64,000 nt of DNA, taken from CALLPQ01 sp039819545. Its GTDB lineage: Bacteria; Pseudomonadota; Alphaproteobacteria; Caulobacterales; Parvularculaceae. Of the stretch, positions 26,984-35,095 are shown piece by piece (the stretch's first letter is position 1; each line of letters begins with the position of its first letter). The stretch is from the NCBI GenBank assembly GCA_039819545.1, contig JBCBRS010000005.1, positions 142,514-206,513 of the forward strand. The letters run 5' to 3'. Made by a program: the position numbers and the translations under genes. The notes below the pieces were generated by a model. It ran no database searches. It worked only from the letters and a program-made list of their open reading frames with translations, and was not told the DNA's origin.

Positions 26984-28440
26984 TGGGGTACAGACAAGAA
27001 TTGGAGCGGGCGCAGACGCTGGCGAACGGCGGTGATGGGGCGGGCGCCGTTGCTTTGTTTCGGCGCTATATTGATAGCCTCCTGCGCGCAGGCGACCACA
27101 TCGATGGCGTCGTCTGGCATAATTTTGCCAGCCTGCAGGGCGATGGCGGGTTTCATGCTGAGGCAGCGCAAAGCTGTGAGAACGCCTTCAAGGCCGGGTT
27201 GCAGGCGCCGGAAACCTGGCTCGTTTATGGACGTTCGCTGCAGGCGATTGGCAAGCTTGATGCCGCTGAAGACGCCTTTTCTACCGCGCTTGGCAAACGA
27301 CCAACGGATCCGGTGGTCCACCGTGATCTGGCGCAACTCATCTGGATGCGTACCGGTGATGCCGCGCGCGCGCTCGTCCCCCTGACCCGCATTGAGGCAC
27401 AATTTCCTGCCGATGATCAGCTCAAATCGTTGCGCGCGCAGATCTTTTCCGAAATGGGGATGGATCGGGAGGCTTTTGCGCAGCTTGATGCGCTCCTCAA
27501 AAAAGCGACCGATCAATCACCATGGTTGCTCCCCCATGGGGAGGCGGCCTTGCGTGCGGGGCACTATGGACCGGCAGAAGAAAGCCTCACCCGGGCACGG
27601 TCGCAGTTTGGCGATCACGACCAGATTTTGGAGCCGCTTGTACGGCTTGGTCTTGCCACCGGGCCAGATGAAAAGACCGTGGCGCTGATTGACCGTTTGC
27701 GGGCGGGCGCGCCCCATAACCAGTATTTCTGCGCGCTGGAGGCAACCGCCTGGCGCCTGGTCGATGACCCGCGTCATGACGCGTTTTACGAGGCGTCGAG
27801 ATTGGTCCACGGATTTGAATTAAAGGTGCCGAGGGGTTGGCGAAGCCTTGGGGCGTATCTTGATGATCTTTGCACAGCGCTTGATACGCGCCACCCTTTC
27901 GCGGCGCATCCCTTTGGCTTGTCGGTGCGCCATGGCAGTCAGCTTGCCTCCATTGAAGCCATGGATGATCCCGCCTTGCGGGCCTTCCCAGAGGCGGCCA
28001 TGGGCCCTGTGACGCACTATCTCGCAGCGTTGGCGGATCATCTGCCTGCGGATAGTCCCGTATGGCGGGGTGCCGAAGGGCGCAAAGCGGTTCAGGATGA
28101 CCCGGCGGGGGCGGCGCGGTTACTCGCCGCGTGGTCGGTGCGTCTGCCCGCCAATGGGTTTCACGTAAATCATGTGCACCCTGCGGGTTGGCTGTCTTCG
28201 GCGTGCCATTTGCGAACGGTGGCGGCGGTGCCGGGGGATGACCCGCGGGCCGGATGGATCAAGTTTGGCGAACCCGGGATCGCAACCGTCCGCCCGCTGG
28301 CTCCAACCCACATGCGCGAACCGCAGGCGGGCGTCATGGTCATGTTTCCATCGTTTCTTTGGCACGGGACAGTGCCCTTTTCGGGGTCCGAAAGCCGTCT
28401 GACCATTGCCGCTGACTTTTCGCGGCGCGCTGTCATTTGA
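26983..28440 (+). CDS. TPR protein with C-terminal putative 2-oxoglutarate/Fe(II) oxygenase domain
   Basis: The N-terminal 260 residues of this 485-residue protein are helical TPR-like repeats (for example AAQSCENAFKAGLQAPETWL and LDAAEDAFSTALGK). The C-terminal 200 residues resemble the putative 2OG-Fe(II) oxygenase family, with the candidate metal ligands in HVNHVHPAGW and FLWHGTVPF and a final RLTIAADF arginine that would bind the co-substrate. The same architecture occurs in proteins that may hydroxylate peptides or other proteins, but no substrate is known. The ATG at 26983 overlaps the nitroreductase stop. Confidence 0.85.
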   Translation: MGYRQELERAQTLANGGDGAGAVALFRRYIDSLLRAGDHIDGVVWHNFASLQGDGGFHAEAAQSCENAFKAGLQAPETWLVYGRSLQAIGKLDAAEDAFSTALGKRPTDPVVHRDLAQLIWMRTGDAARALVPLTRIEAQFPADDQLKSLRAQIFSEMGMDREAFAQLDALLKKATDQSPWLLPHGEAALRAGHYGPAEESLTRARSQFGDHDQILEPLVRLGLATGPDEKTVALIDRLRAGAPHNQYFCALEATAWRLVDDPRHDAFYEASRLVHGFELKVPRGWRSLGAYLDDLCTALDTRHPFAAHPFGLSVRHGSQLASIEAMDDPALRAFPEAAMGPVTHYLAALADHLPADSPVWRGAEGRKAVQDDPAGAARLLAAWSVRLPANGFHVNHVHPAGWLSSACHLRTVAAVPGDDPRAGWIKFGEPGIATVRPLAPTHMREPQAGVMVMFPSFLWHGTVPFSGSESRLTIAADFSRRAVI

Positions 28441-28499
28441 GTGCGCGCGCCCGGTGTGGTTAGGTCAAGGCGTTCAGCGACAAAGGGCTTCCAACTTTC

Positions 28500-29237
28500 G
28501 TGCGTCCAACGGTCAAAGCAAACGATCCAGCGGCCCCGCCGCCGCCCGTTTCGCTGGCGCACATGTCGCCGCGATCTGGGGTAAAGCCGATTCCATTCTG
28601 GCGCCGGTTGTTTCGGTCTTTTGAGACACGGGTGGTACTCGTCCCTCAAAGCGAGGATAAGGCTGGCGAAACGATGCCCGCACGGCCGCCCCCGGGCGGT
28701 TTTGCGCTTCACCATAACGGGATCATGCTACGCGCTGGGCAATCCACTGACTTTCAGGTTTGGGCGCGGGCGCGCATGGCCAGCCGTGCCGCTATCACAG
28801 TCTGGGAGCCCGATTGGCATGATCAGGATATGACCCGCACGGCGTTTTTGCGCAGGTTGCGGGCCGATGGGCGTCAATGGCGCGCCGGGCGACGGTTTTC
28901 GTTTCTTATCTTTGAGGAAAAGACAGAAAGGCTGCTCGGCGGGATTTCCCTGTCCGACGTGCGCCGTGGCAATCGGCAGGCGGGCACGCTTGGGTATTGG
29001 GTTGCCAAGGGCGAAACCGGCAAAAGCGTGGGAACGCGGGCCGTTGCGGCGGTTACCCAGTTTGCGTTCGGATACCTGCAACTGCACCGGTTGGAGGCGG
29101 CCTGCCAACCTGGCAACACGGCCTCGCGGCGCATCCTCGAGAAAAACGCCTTTGCCTGTGAGGGGGTGATGCGGCGCTATCTGCTCATCAATGGGCGCTG
29201 GTGCGATCACGAGATTTGGGCGCGGGTGAGGGGGTGA
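28500..29237 (+). CDS. GNAT-family N-acetyltransferase (RimJ/RimL type)
   Basis: This cytoplasmic acetyltransferase of the RimJ/RimL group acetylates protein N-termini or small molecules from acetyl-CoA. The GNAT core spans about residues 75-240, with FEEKTERLLGGISLSDV, GYWVAKGETGKSVGTRAV (the acetyl-CoA loop) and LHRLEAACQPGNTASRRILEKN, the signature of this group. The start is uncertain: GTG at 28500 gives 245 residues; ATG at 28563 gives 224 and begins closer to where homologues start. Neither has a good ribosome binding site. It follows the oxygenase gene by about 60 bp. Confidence 0.88.
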   Translation: MRPTVKANDPAAPPPPVSLAHMSPRSGVKPIPFWRRLFRSFETRVVLVPQSEDKAGETMPARPPPGGFALHHNGIMLRAGQSTDFQVWARARMASRAAITVWEPDWHDQDMTRTAFLRRLRADGRQWRAGRRFSFLIFEEKTERLLGGISLSDVRRGNRQAGTLGYWVAKGETGKSVGTRAVAAVTQFAFGYLQLHRLEAACQPGNTASRRILEKNAFACEGVMRRYLLINGRWCDHEIWARVRG

Positions 29238-29555
29238 GCACCCCTGCCGGTGTCGCGCGCGCACGCCAAACGCGAAAAAGACGGCGCGTCGACGCCGAAA
29301 TTGTGAATAATATAACAAATTACAGGACCCGGCCCTTGCGCTCGCTGGCGCACCAAGGAAAGATAAACGTGGCGGAAATGGAGCGAGCATCAGTGTTGGG
29401 AGGCACTGAGGCAGGGTACGCTCCAGAACCGTGGGCTATCGACGGTGTGAAACCCGGCGCAGATATTGGGGATCTGCGGACAAACGGGAATGCCAACCGG
29501 CGGTTCGTAAACCGGGTTCAGCGGGGCAACGGGTAAAGGTCGTTGGGGTTATAGT
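29238..29555. other. Intergenic region before the 7TM-EAL gene
   Basis: About 320 bp with an AT-rich patch at 29300-29325 (GAATAATATAAC) that could hold a -10 element. It also contains the short candidate frame described at 29369-29536. No terminator is obvious after the GNAT gene. Confidence 0.35.
29369..29536 (+). CDS. Possible small protein (GTG start), unrecognised
   Basis: A 55-residue frame from a GTG at 29369, with AAGGAAAG 6-8 bases upstream, ending 19 bp before the start of the 7TM-EAL gene. The product is hydrophilic (EMERASVLGGTEAGYAPEPW near its start, a basic Arg/Asn-rich end) with no membrane segment or known motif. Only the ribosome binding site and the position support it, so it may be chance. 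Confidence 0.25.
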   Translation: MAEMERASVLGGTEAGYAPEPWAIDGVKPGADIGDLRTNGNANRRFVNRVQRGNG

Positions 29556-32057
29556 ATGGTAACATTGACACTGGGCGTCATCGAGGCGGTAGACGCTGTG
29601 TATCAGGGGCAGGCGCAAACGGGCGGTGCACTGCATTCTTCTTACGAAATCAGTATGGTGCGCGGCGCGATCATTGGGGCGCTAATCGTTGGCCTTGGTT
29701 TTCTGGCTTTGCAGTCTTTTTTGCGCCGCGGGGCAATTACCTATTCGGCTGCCTTTATGGTTGGCTCGGCGGCGGCGTTGGAGATTTTCTGGCTTGGATT
29801 CCTGCCGGTGCCGAGCTCGAACATTCTGGTGCTGATGCAGGGCTTGTTTGGGGCCAGCGTCGTTATCTTTCTATCCACAAGCGTTCGATTGGCCCGTCAC
29901 CATGCGGGACTTGGCGGGGTCCTGTTCGCCGCATCGCTCGTCTTTGTGGGGATCGGCATCATCAATTTTCTGGGCCGCGCTGATTTTGCCAGCGCCATGG
30001 TCCGCGCCCTTGTGGGCGTTAGTGTTTTTGCGGTTGGCTTTACCGGGTATCAGGCGGTCAAAGGTGATGTGGGCGCGCGGATGGTGTTCCCGGGCGCGGT
30101 GCTTGTTTTGCTTGCCACCGCGAGCCTTGTCACGGGTATCGGGGGGCCGCTTTGGGGCCACGGGCTTTTGACGCTGGGCCTTATCGCGGCGAGCATGGTG
30201 ACCTTGTCAGAAAAGCCAGCCCGCCAATTGGCGGAAGACGTTGGGCGCGCTTCTCCGCTAGGCGCTGCGCCAATGGGTACGCCTCGTTTGGAAACGGGTT
30301 TCGCGCCCCGCACGAGCAGTGGGCAAAAGCAGGAGCAAGAGCAGCAGATGTTCACGAAGGCCGCCGGGACGAGCCCGGCGCAAACACCGCAGGCAGAGCG
30401 TTTCTTTGATGCGCCAGCCTCCGAAGAGCATGGTATGGCCGTGCCCGCCGGGCGCAAACCGACAATCTCGGGTGAGCGTCTGGTGGAGGTCCTTGATTTC
30501 AGCGGCATTGGCGTATGGGACTGGAGCCTTGATGGCGTTTATCAGAGTACGTCGCTTTGCGAGATGCTGGGCGCTGACTGTGATGCGGATTTTACGCCGG
30601 AGGCGTTGCGCGCCTTTGTGATGCCGTCGCATCTGGGTCTGTTCGAGGCGGAAGTTCTCGGCCATGGCACCGGCGATGGCGGGTTTGATACGCAAATCAT
30701 TCTCCACAATGGCGCCCCCATGCGCTTGCGCGGCGCGCGCGCTGTCGATAGTGCCGGGCGCCTAGAACGGGTCGTGGCGTTCTTCGAAACGCCGCTGCCC
30801 ATGCCTTCCGGCGCTAGCGATGCGCCAGTATCCGGTGAAAAGGCCAGCCTGACGAGCCCGATGCCCGCTCAAGCTTCTGGCGTAAAGACGGCATCCACTG
30901 ACCCATCCCCCACGCAGAATGCCGCGAGCATGCCCCTTGCGGCTGCTGATGAGGTATCGCAAAGCGTGGCGCCGCCTTTTGTGGCCTTTACCGCCGCGCC
31001 CATCACGGCGCTCGGTTCCGGCGAACGGGTTGGCTTTGATCTTCACCTTGATGCCTTTGCCCTTGGCGCCGGCACCGCCAATGGCGGTCTTGATTGGGGC
31101 CATCGTCCGGTGGTGGAAAGTACCCTCGCGCAAGCTGCGTCTTTCCTTGATGATCAACACCGGGCCGCGCGCCGGGCCGGGGCGAAAACCCGGGTGGCGT
31201 CTGATGCGTTTGTCTCCTTGTCGCTGCCTTATAAAGACTTCAGCGGCCCGGGCCGGGTTGATGAAATCACAAAGGCAATTCTCGCCTCCGGGCTTTCCTA
31301 TGGCACGCTCGTGTTGGCCATTTCCGGCCTTGATCAGGTGCAAGACATGGCTGCCACCAAGGCGCAACTGGCCGCCCTGCGCCAGGCGGGGGCGCGGCTT
31401 GCCTTTGCCGATGGCATGGATGGACGCGGTGCGCTTGGCCTTGTGCATCGGTTTGACTTTGACCTCATCGCCGTCGACAAAGAATTAACCGCCCGGATGG
31501 GTGAAGATCGGGCGTGCGCGGCGCATGTGAAAACCCTGTCGACCCTTGGCCGTGATCTTGGCTTGCGGGTGATCGCCTATGGTGTTGATGCTGATCATCA
31601 GTATGCCGCGCTTAGCGATCTCGGATGTTCTTTTGCAGCGGGGCAGAAGATTGCTCACCCGATCGCGGTGGCCCCTGTTGCCAGCGAAACAGTGTCGGCA
31701 ACGGCAATTGTATCGGCGACACCACCAGAAAGTGACAGCCAAACAGCTTTTGCTGCTGCGCCTGCGGAGGAGGGGATTAGCCTTGATGCAGTGTCCTCTC
31801 TTTCTTTCCCGTCGCGGGCCCCAGACACGGCATCTGCATCGCCTGTACCGCCAGCTGACCTGAAGCCAGGAATTGCAGAGCCGGGGGGTGCGCCCCTTGG
31901 GACGTCGGCTGAGGGAACCGGTGAGGATCACATGCCCATTAAAAAGCTGGAAGAAGCGTTTGCAAAAACCGTCCCCGCTTTTGATCCGGCGCCCCTCGGT
32001 ACCCCGGCGGAAACCGCGCTGCCGAAATGGCGGACATGGGTCAAGAATATGCGTTAG
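29556..32057 (+). CDS. 7TM-PAS sensor protein with degenerate EAL domain
   Basis: The N-terminal 225 residues of this 833-residue protein contain about seven membrane segments. A Gln/Ala-rich linker leads to a PAS-like domain (about 305-415, VLDFSGIGVWDWSLDG). A Pro/Ala/Ser-rich linker follows, then an EAL-like domain (about 475-705). Catalytic acids of EAL phosphodiesterases are missing: there is no EAL triplet, and the DDFGTG loop is ADGMDGRG. The tail is disordered and Pro/Ala-rich. It probably senses a membrane or intracellular signal and works as a c-di-GMP effector or through protein contacts; this is inference. ATG at 29556 follows a weak AAAGG site. Confidence 0.78.
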   Translation: MVTLTLGVIEAVDAVYQGQAQTGGALHSSYEISMVRGAIIGALIVGLGFLALQSFLRRGAITYSAAFMVGSAAALEIFWLGFLPVPSSNILVLMQGLFGASVVIFLSTSVRLARHHAGLGGVLFAASLVFVGIGIINFLGRADFASAMVRALVGVSVFAVGFTGYQAVKGDVGARMVFPGAVLVLLATASLVTGIGGPLWGHGLLTLGLIAASMVTLSEKPARQLAEDVGRASPLGAAPMGTPRLETGFAPRTSSGQKQEQEQQMFTKAAGTSPAQTPQAERFFDAPASEEHGMAVPAGRKPTISGERLVEVLDFSGIGVWDWSLDGVYQSTSLCEMLGADCDADFTPEALRAFVMPSHLGLFEAEVLGHGTGDGGFDTQIILHNGAPMRLRGARAVDSAGRLERVVAFFETPLPMPSGASDAPVSGEKASLTSPMPAQASGVKTASTDPSPTQNAASMPLAAADEVSQSVAPPFVAFTAAPITALGSGERVGFDLHLDAFALGAGTANGGLDWGHRPVVESTLAQAASFLDDQHRAARRAGAKTRVASDAFVSLSLPYKDFSGPGRVDEITKAILASGLSYGTLVLAISGLDQVQDMAATKAQLAALRQAGARLAFADGMDGRGALGLVHRFDFDLIAVDKELTARMGEDRACAAHVKTLSTLGRDLGLRVIAYGVDADHQYAALSDLGCSFAAGQKIAHPIAVAPVASETVSATAIVSATPPESDSQTAFAAAPAEEGISLDAVSSLSFPSRAPDTASASPVPPADLKPGIAEPGGAPLGTSAEGTGEDHMPIKKLEEAFAKTVPAFDPAPLGTPAETALPKWRTWVKNMR

Positions 32058-32286
32058 GACAAGCCCGCACCGTCGGCGCAAACGGGCTTGCGTAAGCCTT
32101 GCGACTTTCCGCAGACAGATGAAAGACGCGATAAGCGCGCGACGGTGATACCCTAAAGATTACTACCGGCAATTGTGCTAGCGCGCCCGTCAAAAGCCTT
32201 TTTAAGTGTGCTTGAAGACGGGGCAGACGTGGCCCATAGTGCGCGCGCGGCGTCCCGCCCCATTGATGGGCAGGGGTGATCGCTAG

Positions 32287-33489
32287 ATGGAAAAGTCCGA
32301 CGCTTTTATGTTTGATAATCTTGACACCCTGCCAGAAGACCCTTTGCTCGGCCTGACCCAGGCTTACCGGAATGATCCGCGTGAGGAGAAAATCGACCTC
32401 GGTGTGGGCGTATTCAAGACACCCGATGGCACAACCCCGATCATGCGGGCAGTCAAGGAAGCCGAACGCCGTTTGACGGCGACTCAACAGACAAAGGTTT
32501 ATGCCCCGCCCGTCAGTGTACCGGGCTATATTGATCACCTGTCGGCGCTCGTGTTTGGTGATGCACCGGCGAGCGATGCATCTTGCCGGATTGGCGTGCA
32601 GGCACCGGGCGGTTGCGGTGCCTTGCGGCTTGGCGCGGAATTGCTGGCGCGGCGCGGCGCGCAGCGCGTCCTTGTCGGGGCGCCCACCTGGGCCAATCAT
32701 ATTCCCTTGATGGAGGCGGCGGGCCTGCGCGTTGAGCAGGAACCGTTTTACAACAAGGCCAGCGGTACGCAGGAGACCGGGGACTTTCTGACGGCGGTGG
32801 AACAGTTGGGACCTGAAGATTGCCTCCTTTTACATGGAGCCTGCCATAATCCTACGGGTGCTGATCTTAGTTCTGATGATGCGAACGCGATCCTCGATCT
32901 TGCCCAGCGCCGGGGCTTCCTCGTTTTCATCGACGTGGCCTATCACGGCTTTGCGCAGGATCTTGAGGCCGATATGGCCATGGTGCGGCAATTTGCGGCG
33001 GGTCTGCCTGAATTGATGATCTCCTATTCCTGTTCGAAAAATTTTGGTCTGTACCGGGAGCGTACAGGCGCAATCTTCGTGCAAGGGCAAAGCGAGCGCG
33101 TGGCCATGGCGGCGCAAAGTCACCTGATCAATATTGCCCGGGGTAGCTACTCCATGCCGCCCGCCCACGGCGCCTCCATTGTGGCAGAAATTCTTCAAGC
33201 TGATGATTTGCGCAAGGATTGGCGTGATGAGCTAAGCACCATGGCGCAAACCGTGCGCGAAAAACGGGTCATGCTGGTCGCGGCGGCGCGCGAGACCGCG
33301 TTGGGCGAAGCGCTCGACTTTGTGGCCCAACAAAATGGGATGTTTTCGCTCATCCCGGTGAGCAAGGAACAGGTTTCGGTTCTGCGCGAGGATTTTGGAA
33401 TTTACATGGCAGGCAGTGGGCGGATCAATCTGTGCGGTCTGACCGAGGCCAATGTGGGCCAATTTGTTCAGGCCCTCGCTGCTGTTTAG
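32287..33489 (+). CDS. Class I aspartate/aromatic amino acid aminotransferase
   Basis: This PLP enzyme of 400 residues transfers the amino group between aspartate or an aromatic amino acid and 2-oxoglutarate. It has the subgroup Ia layout: DPLLGLTQAYRNDPREEKIDLGVGVFK at the N-terminus, HGACHNPTGADL, DVAYHGFAQ, and the Schiff-base lysine in SYSCSKNFGLYRERTG. The family is the TyrB/AspC type of proteobacteria; the sequence does not separate aspartate from tyrosine specificity. The start is the ATG at 32287; about 230 bp of apparently non-coding DNA precede it. The peroxiredoxin gene follows 27 bp downstream. Confidence 0.92.
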   Translation: MEKSDAFMFDNLDTLPEDPLLGLTQAYRNDPREEKIDLGVGVFKTPDGTTPIMRAVKEAERRLTATQQTKVYAPPVSVPGYIDHLSALVFGDAPASDASCRIGVQAPGGCGALRLGAELLARRGAQRVLVGAPTWANHIPLMEAAGLRVEQEPFYNKASGTQETGDFLTAVEQLGPEDCLLLHGACHNPTGADLSSDDANAILDLAQRRGFLVFIDVAYHGFAQDLEADMAMVRQFAAGLPELMISYSCSKNFGLYRERTGAIFVQGQSERVAMAAQSHLINIARGSYSMPPAHGASIVAEILQADDLRKDWRDELSTMAQTVREKRVMLVAAARETALGEALDFVAQQNGMFSLIPVSKEQVSVLREDFGIYMAGSGRINLCGLTEANVGQFVQALAAV

Positions 33490-33516
33490 AACGATATTGA
33501 TATTAAGGAGAACAAC

Positions 33517-33999
33517 ATGACAATCAGCGTAGGCGAAACCATTCCGTCGGTAAAAGTGATGACCGTTGCGGACGGGAACCCCAGTGAAACAACCACCCAC
33601 GACCTGATAGGCGAGGGCAAAGTGGCCTTATTTTCCGTACCCGGTGCCTTCACACCCACCTGTTCGGCGCGCCATCTGCCCGGTTTTGTGGAGCAGGCGG
33701 CGGCGTTGAAGGCAAAAGGTATCGACAAAATTGTCTGTATGTCGGTCAATGATGCTTTTGTCATGAAAGCCTGGTCCGACGCGCACAATGCGGGTGAAGC
33801 GGTAGAGGTACTCGCCGACGGCAATGGCGATTTTGCCGAGGCTCTTGGGTTGACGCTCGACGCCAGCGGCTTCGGCATGGGCAAACGCGCCCAGCGCTTT
33901 TCTGCGGTTCTCGATGGAGGCAAGGTAACCCATCTGAATGTGGAAGAAGGCGGCGCGTTTGAAGTGTCGTCGGCCGATTATATGCTGGGCCAGTTGTAG
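33517..33999 (+). CDS. Peroxiredoxin (Prx5-type)
   Basis: This 160-residue thiol peroxidase of the Prx5 group reduces hydrogen peroxide and organic peroxides. The peroxidatic cysteine is Cys49 in VPGAFTPTCSARHLPGF, the exact family signature. Cys72 region (KIVCMSVND) carries the second cysteine seen in many members. Reduction is usually by glutaredoxin or thioredoxin. The ATG at 33517 is preceded by AAGGAGAA, a strong ribosome binding site. It lies 27 bp after the aminotransferase and is followed by repeats. Confidence 0.93.
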   Translation: MTISVGETIPSVKVMTVADGNPSETTTHDLIGEGKVALFSVPGAFTPTCSARHLPGFVEQAAALKAKGIDKIVCMSVNDAFVMKAWSDAHNAGEAVEVLADGNGDFAEALGLTLDASGFGMGKRAQRFSAVLDGGKVTHLNVEEGGAFEVSSADYMLGQL

Positions 34000-34075
34000 A
34001 GGTCTTGTCTGGATTTGAGGGGTTCCGGAGCCAGTGGGCTCTCGTCTGCATTTTAGTCGTATTTCCGAGCATGCG

Positions 34076-34345
34076 CAGCGCAGACCCCGGATCAAATCCG
34101 GGGATACGGCGTATGTATCGAAAATAGAATCCGTGTTCCCGGGCAAGCGCAGCGCCGACCCGGGATCTGTTCCCACACACACCGAACATGTTGAAACAGG
34201 CCCCGGGTCTTCGCCTGGGGATACGGTGTATGTATCGGAAATAGAATCCGCAATCCCGGGCAAGCGTAGCGCCGATCCCATCTGTTGATGCATTCTGCGG
34301 TCCCAAATGAAAAGACCCCGGAACAAGTCCGGGGATACGGTACAC
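34076..34345. repeat. Cluster of composite palindromic repeats, opposite orientation to the 13.4 kb array
   Basis: A run of alternating half-elements of the same family as at 13437-13870, mostly reading in reverse: CCCCGG...CCGGGG at 34085-34103, TTCCCGGG...CCCGGGA near 34136-34165, an imperfect CCCCGGGTCTTCGCCTGGGG at 34201-34220, a degraded element from 34254, and CCCCGG...CCGGGG at 34316-34334. It sits after the peroxiredoxin gene and before the DUF2948 gene and produces spurious minus-strand frames. The rest of the 499-bp gap (34000-34498) holds no supported gene. Confidence 0.9.
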
Positions 34346-34498
34346 ATGTCTGAGCTTTATGGCGGTGTTCCCAGACCGGGCTAACCCCTTGGCATCCATT
34401 GCCATTCTGTGCCAAGTGACGCGGGAACGGTATGCGTCCAACCGTATGTCTCACCTCTGGTTTTTCGCGCACCACCATCAAAAAAAAAGGGGCATATC

Positions 34499-35011
34499 TT
34501 GACCCAGTTGAAAGACTATAAGCCCCTGTTTCTCGCCGCTGCGGAGGCGCGCGACCTTGAAGTGATCTCGGCCATGGCTCAGGACGCGATCACAAAAATT
34601 GGTGATATTGCCTGGCTCCCTGCCAAGCGGCGTTTTGCGCTCGTTGCCAACCGATTTGTCTGGGAGGCGGCAGCCGATAAGGAGCGTGGACCCTTCGCCC
34701 GGGTGCGCACAGGCCTGCATTTTGATGATGTGATCGCCGTGCGTCAGCAGTCCTTGCGTCTCGATGCGCCGGGAGCGGTGTTAAACCTGTTATCGGTCGA
34801 GCCGGTGCCGCAAGAGGGCAGGGATGGTGATAGCGCTGAAGCTGAATTTGGTACGGGTAACCATGACACGGGCGCGCCGCAGGAAATCGACCTTGTCTTT
34901 GCCGGGGGCGGTACCATCCGGCTGACGGTTGAAGCGATCAGTGCGGAGCTACGGGATTTTTCTGACCCATGGGTAACACGCTCCAAGCCGACCCATCAGA
35001 CGGCAGATTAA
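34499..35011 (+). CDS. DUF2948 family protein (TTG start)
   Basis: This cytoplasmic protein of 170 residues is recognisable as DUF2948, an alphaproteobacterial family of unknown function usually encoded between murA and hisD. Conserved-looking parts are DLEVISAMAQDA, WLPAKRRFALVANRFVWE, VRTGLHFDDVIAVR and IRLTVEAISAELRDFSDPW. No ATG fits the family's N-terminus. The TTG at 34499 is preceded at 7 bases by AAGGGG and is my choice; the frame open from 34409 adds unrelated residues. hisD follows 84 bp downstream. Confidence 0.85.
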   Translation: MTQLKDYKPLFLAAAEARDLEVISAMAQDAITKIGDIAWLPAKRRFALVANRFVWEAAADKERGPFARVRTGLHFDDVIAVRQQSLRLDAPGAVLNLLSVEPVPQEGRDGDSAEAEFGTGNHDTGAPQEIDLVFAGGGTIRLTVEAISAELRDFSDPWVTRSKPTHQTAD

Positions 35012-35095
35012 GTCCTAAAGTCTACACTCATTGGCGCTCCATTTTGCGGCGCGCCCCGTATAGCCTTTCACAGATAACATTCCCGGAAAAGTACC

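Noticed and set aside
29300..29325. AT-rich sequence GAATAATATAAC considered as a second Zur-like box
   Set aside because: Its arms fold poorly compared with the 41524-41546 palindrome; more likely part of an ordinary promoter.
33628..34481. Three long minus-strand frames over the peroxiredoxin gene and the repeat cluster
   Set aside because: They run antisense through a firm peroxiredoxin gene and then through repeat units; the protein text is again the repeat translated.
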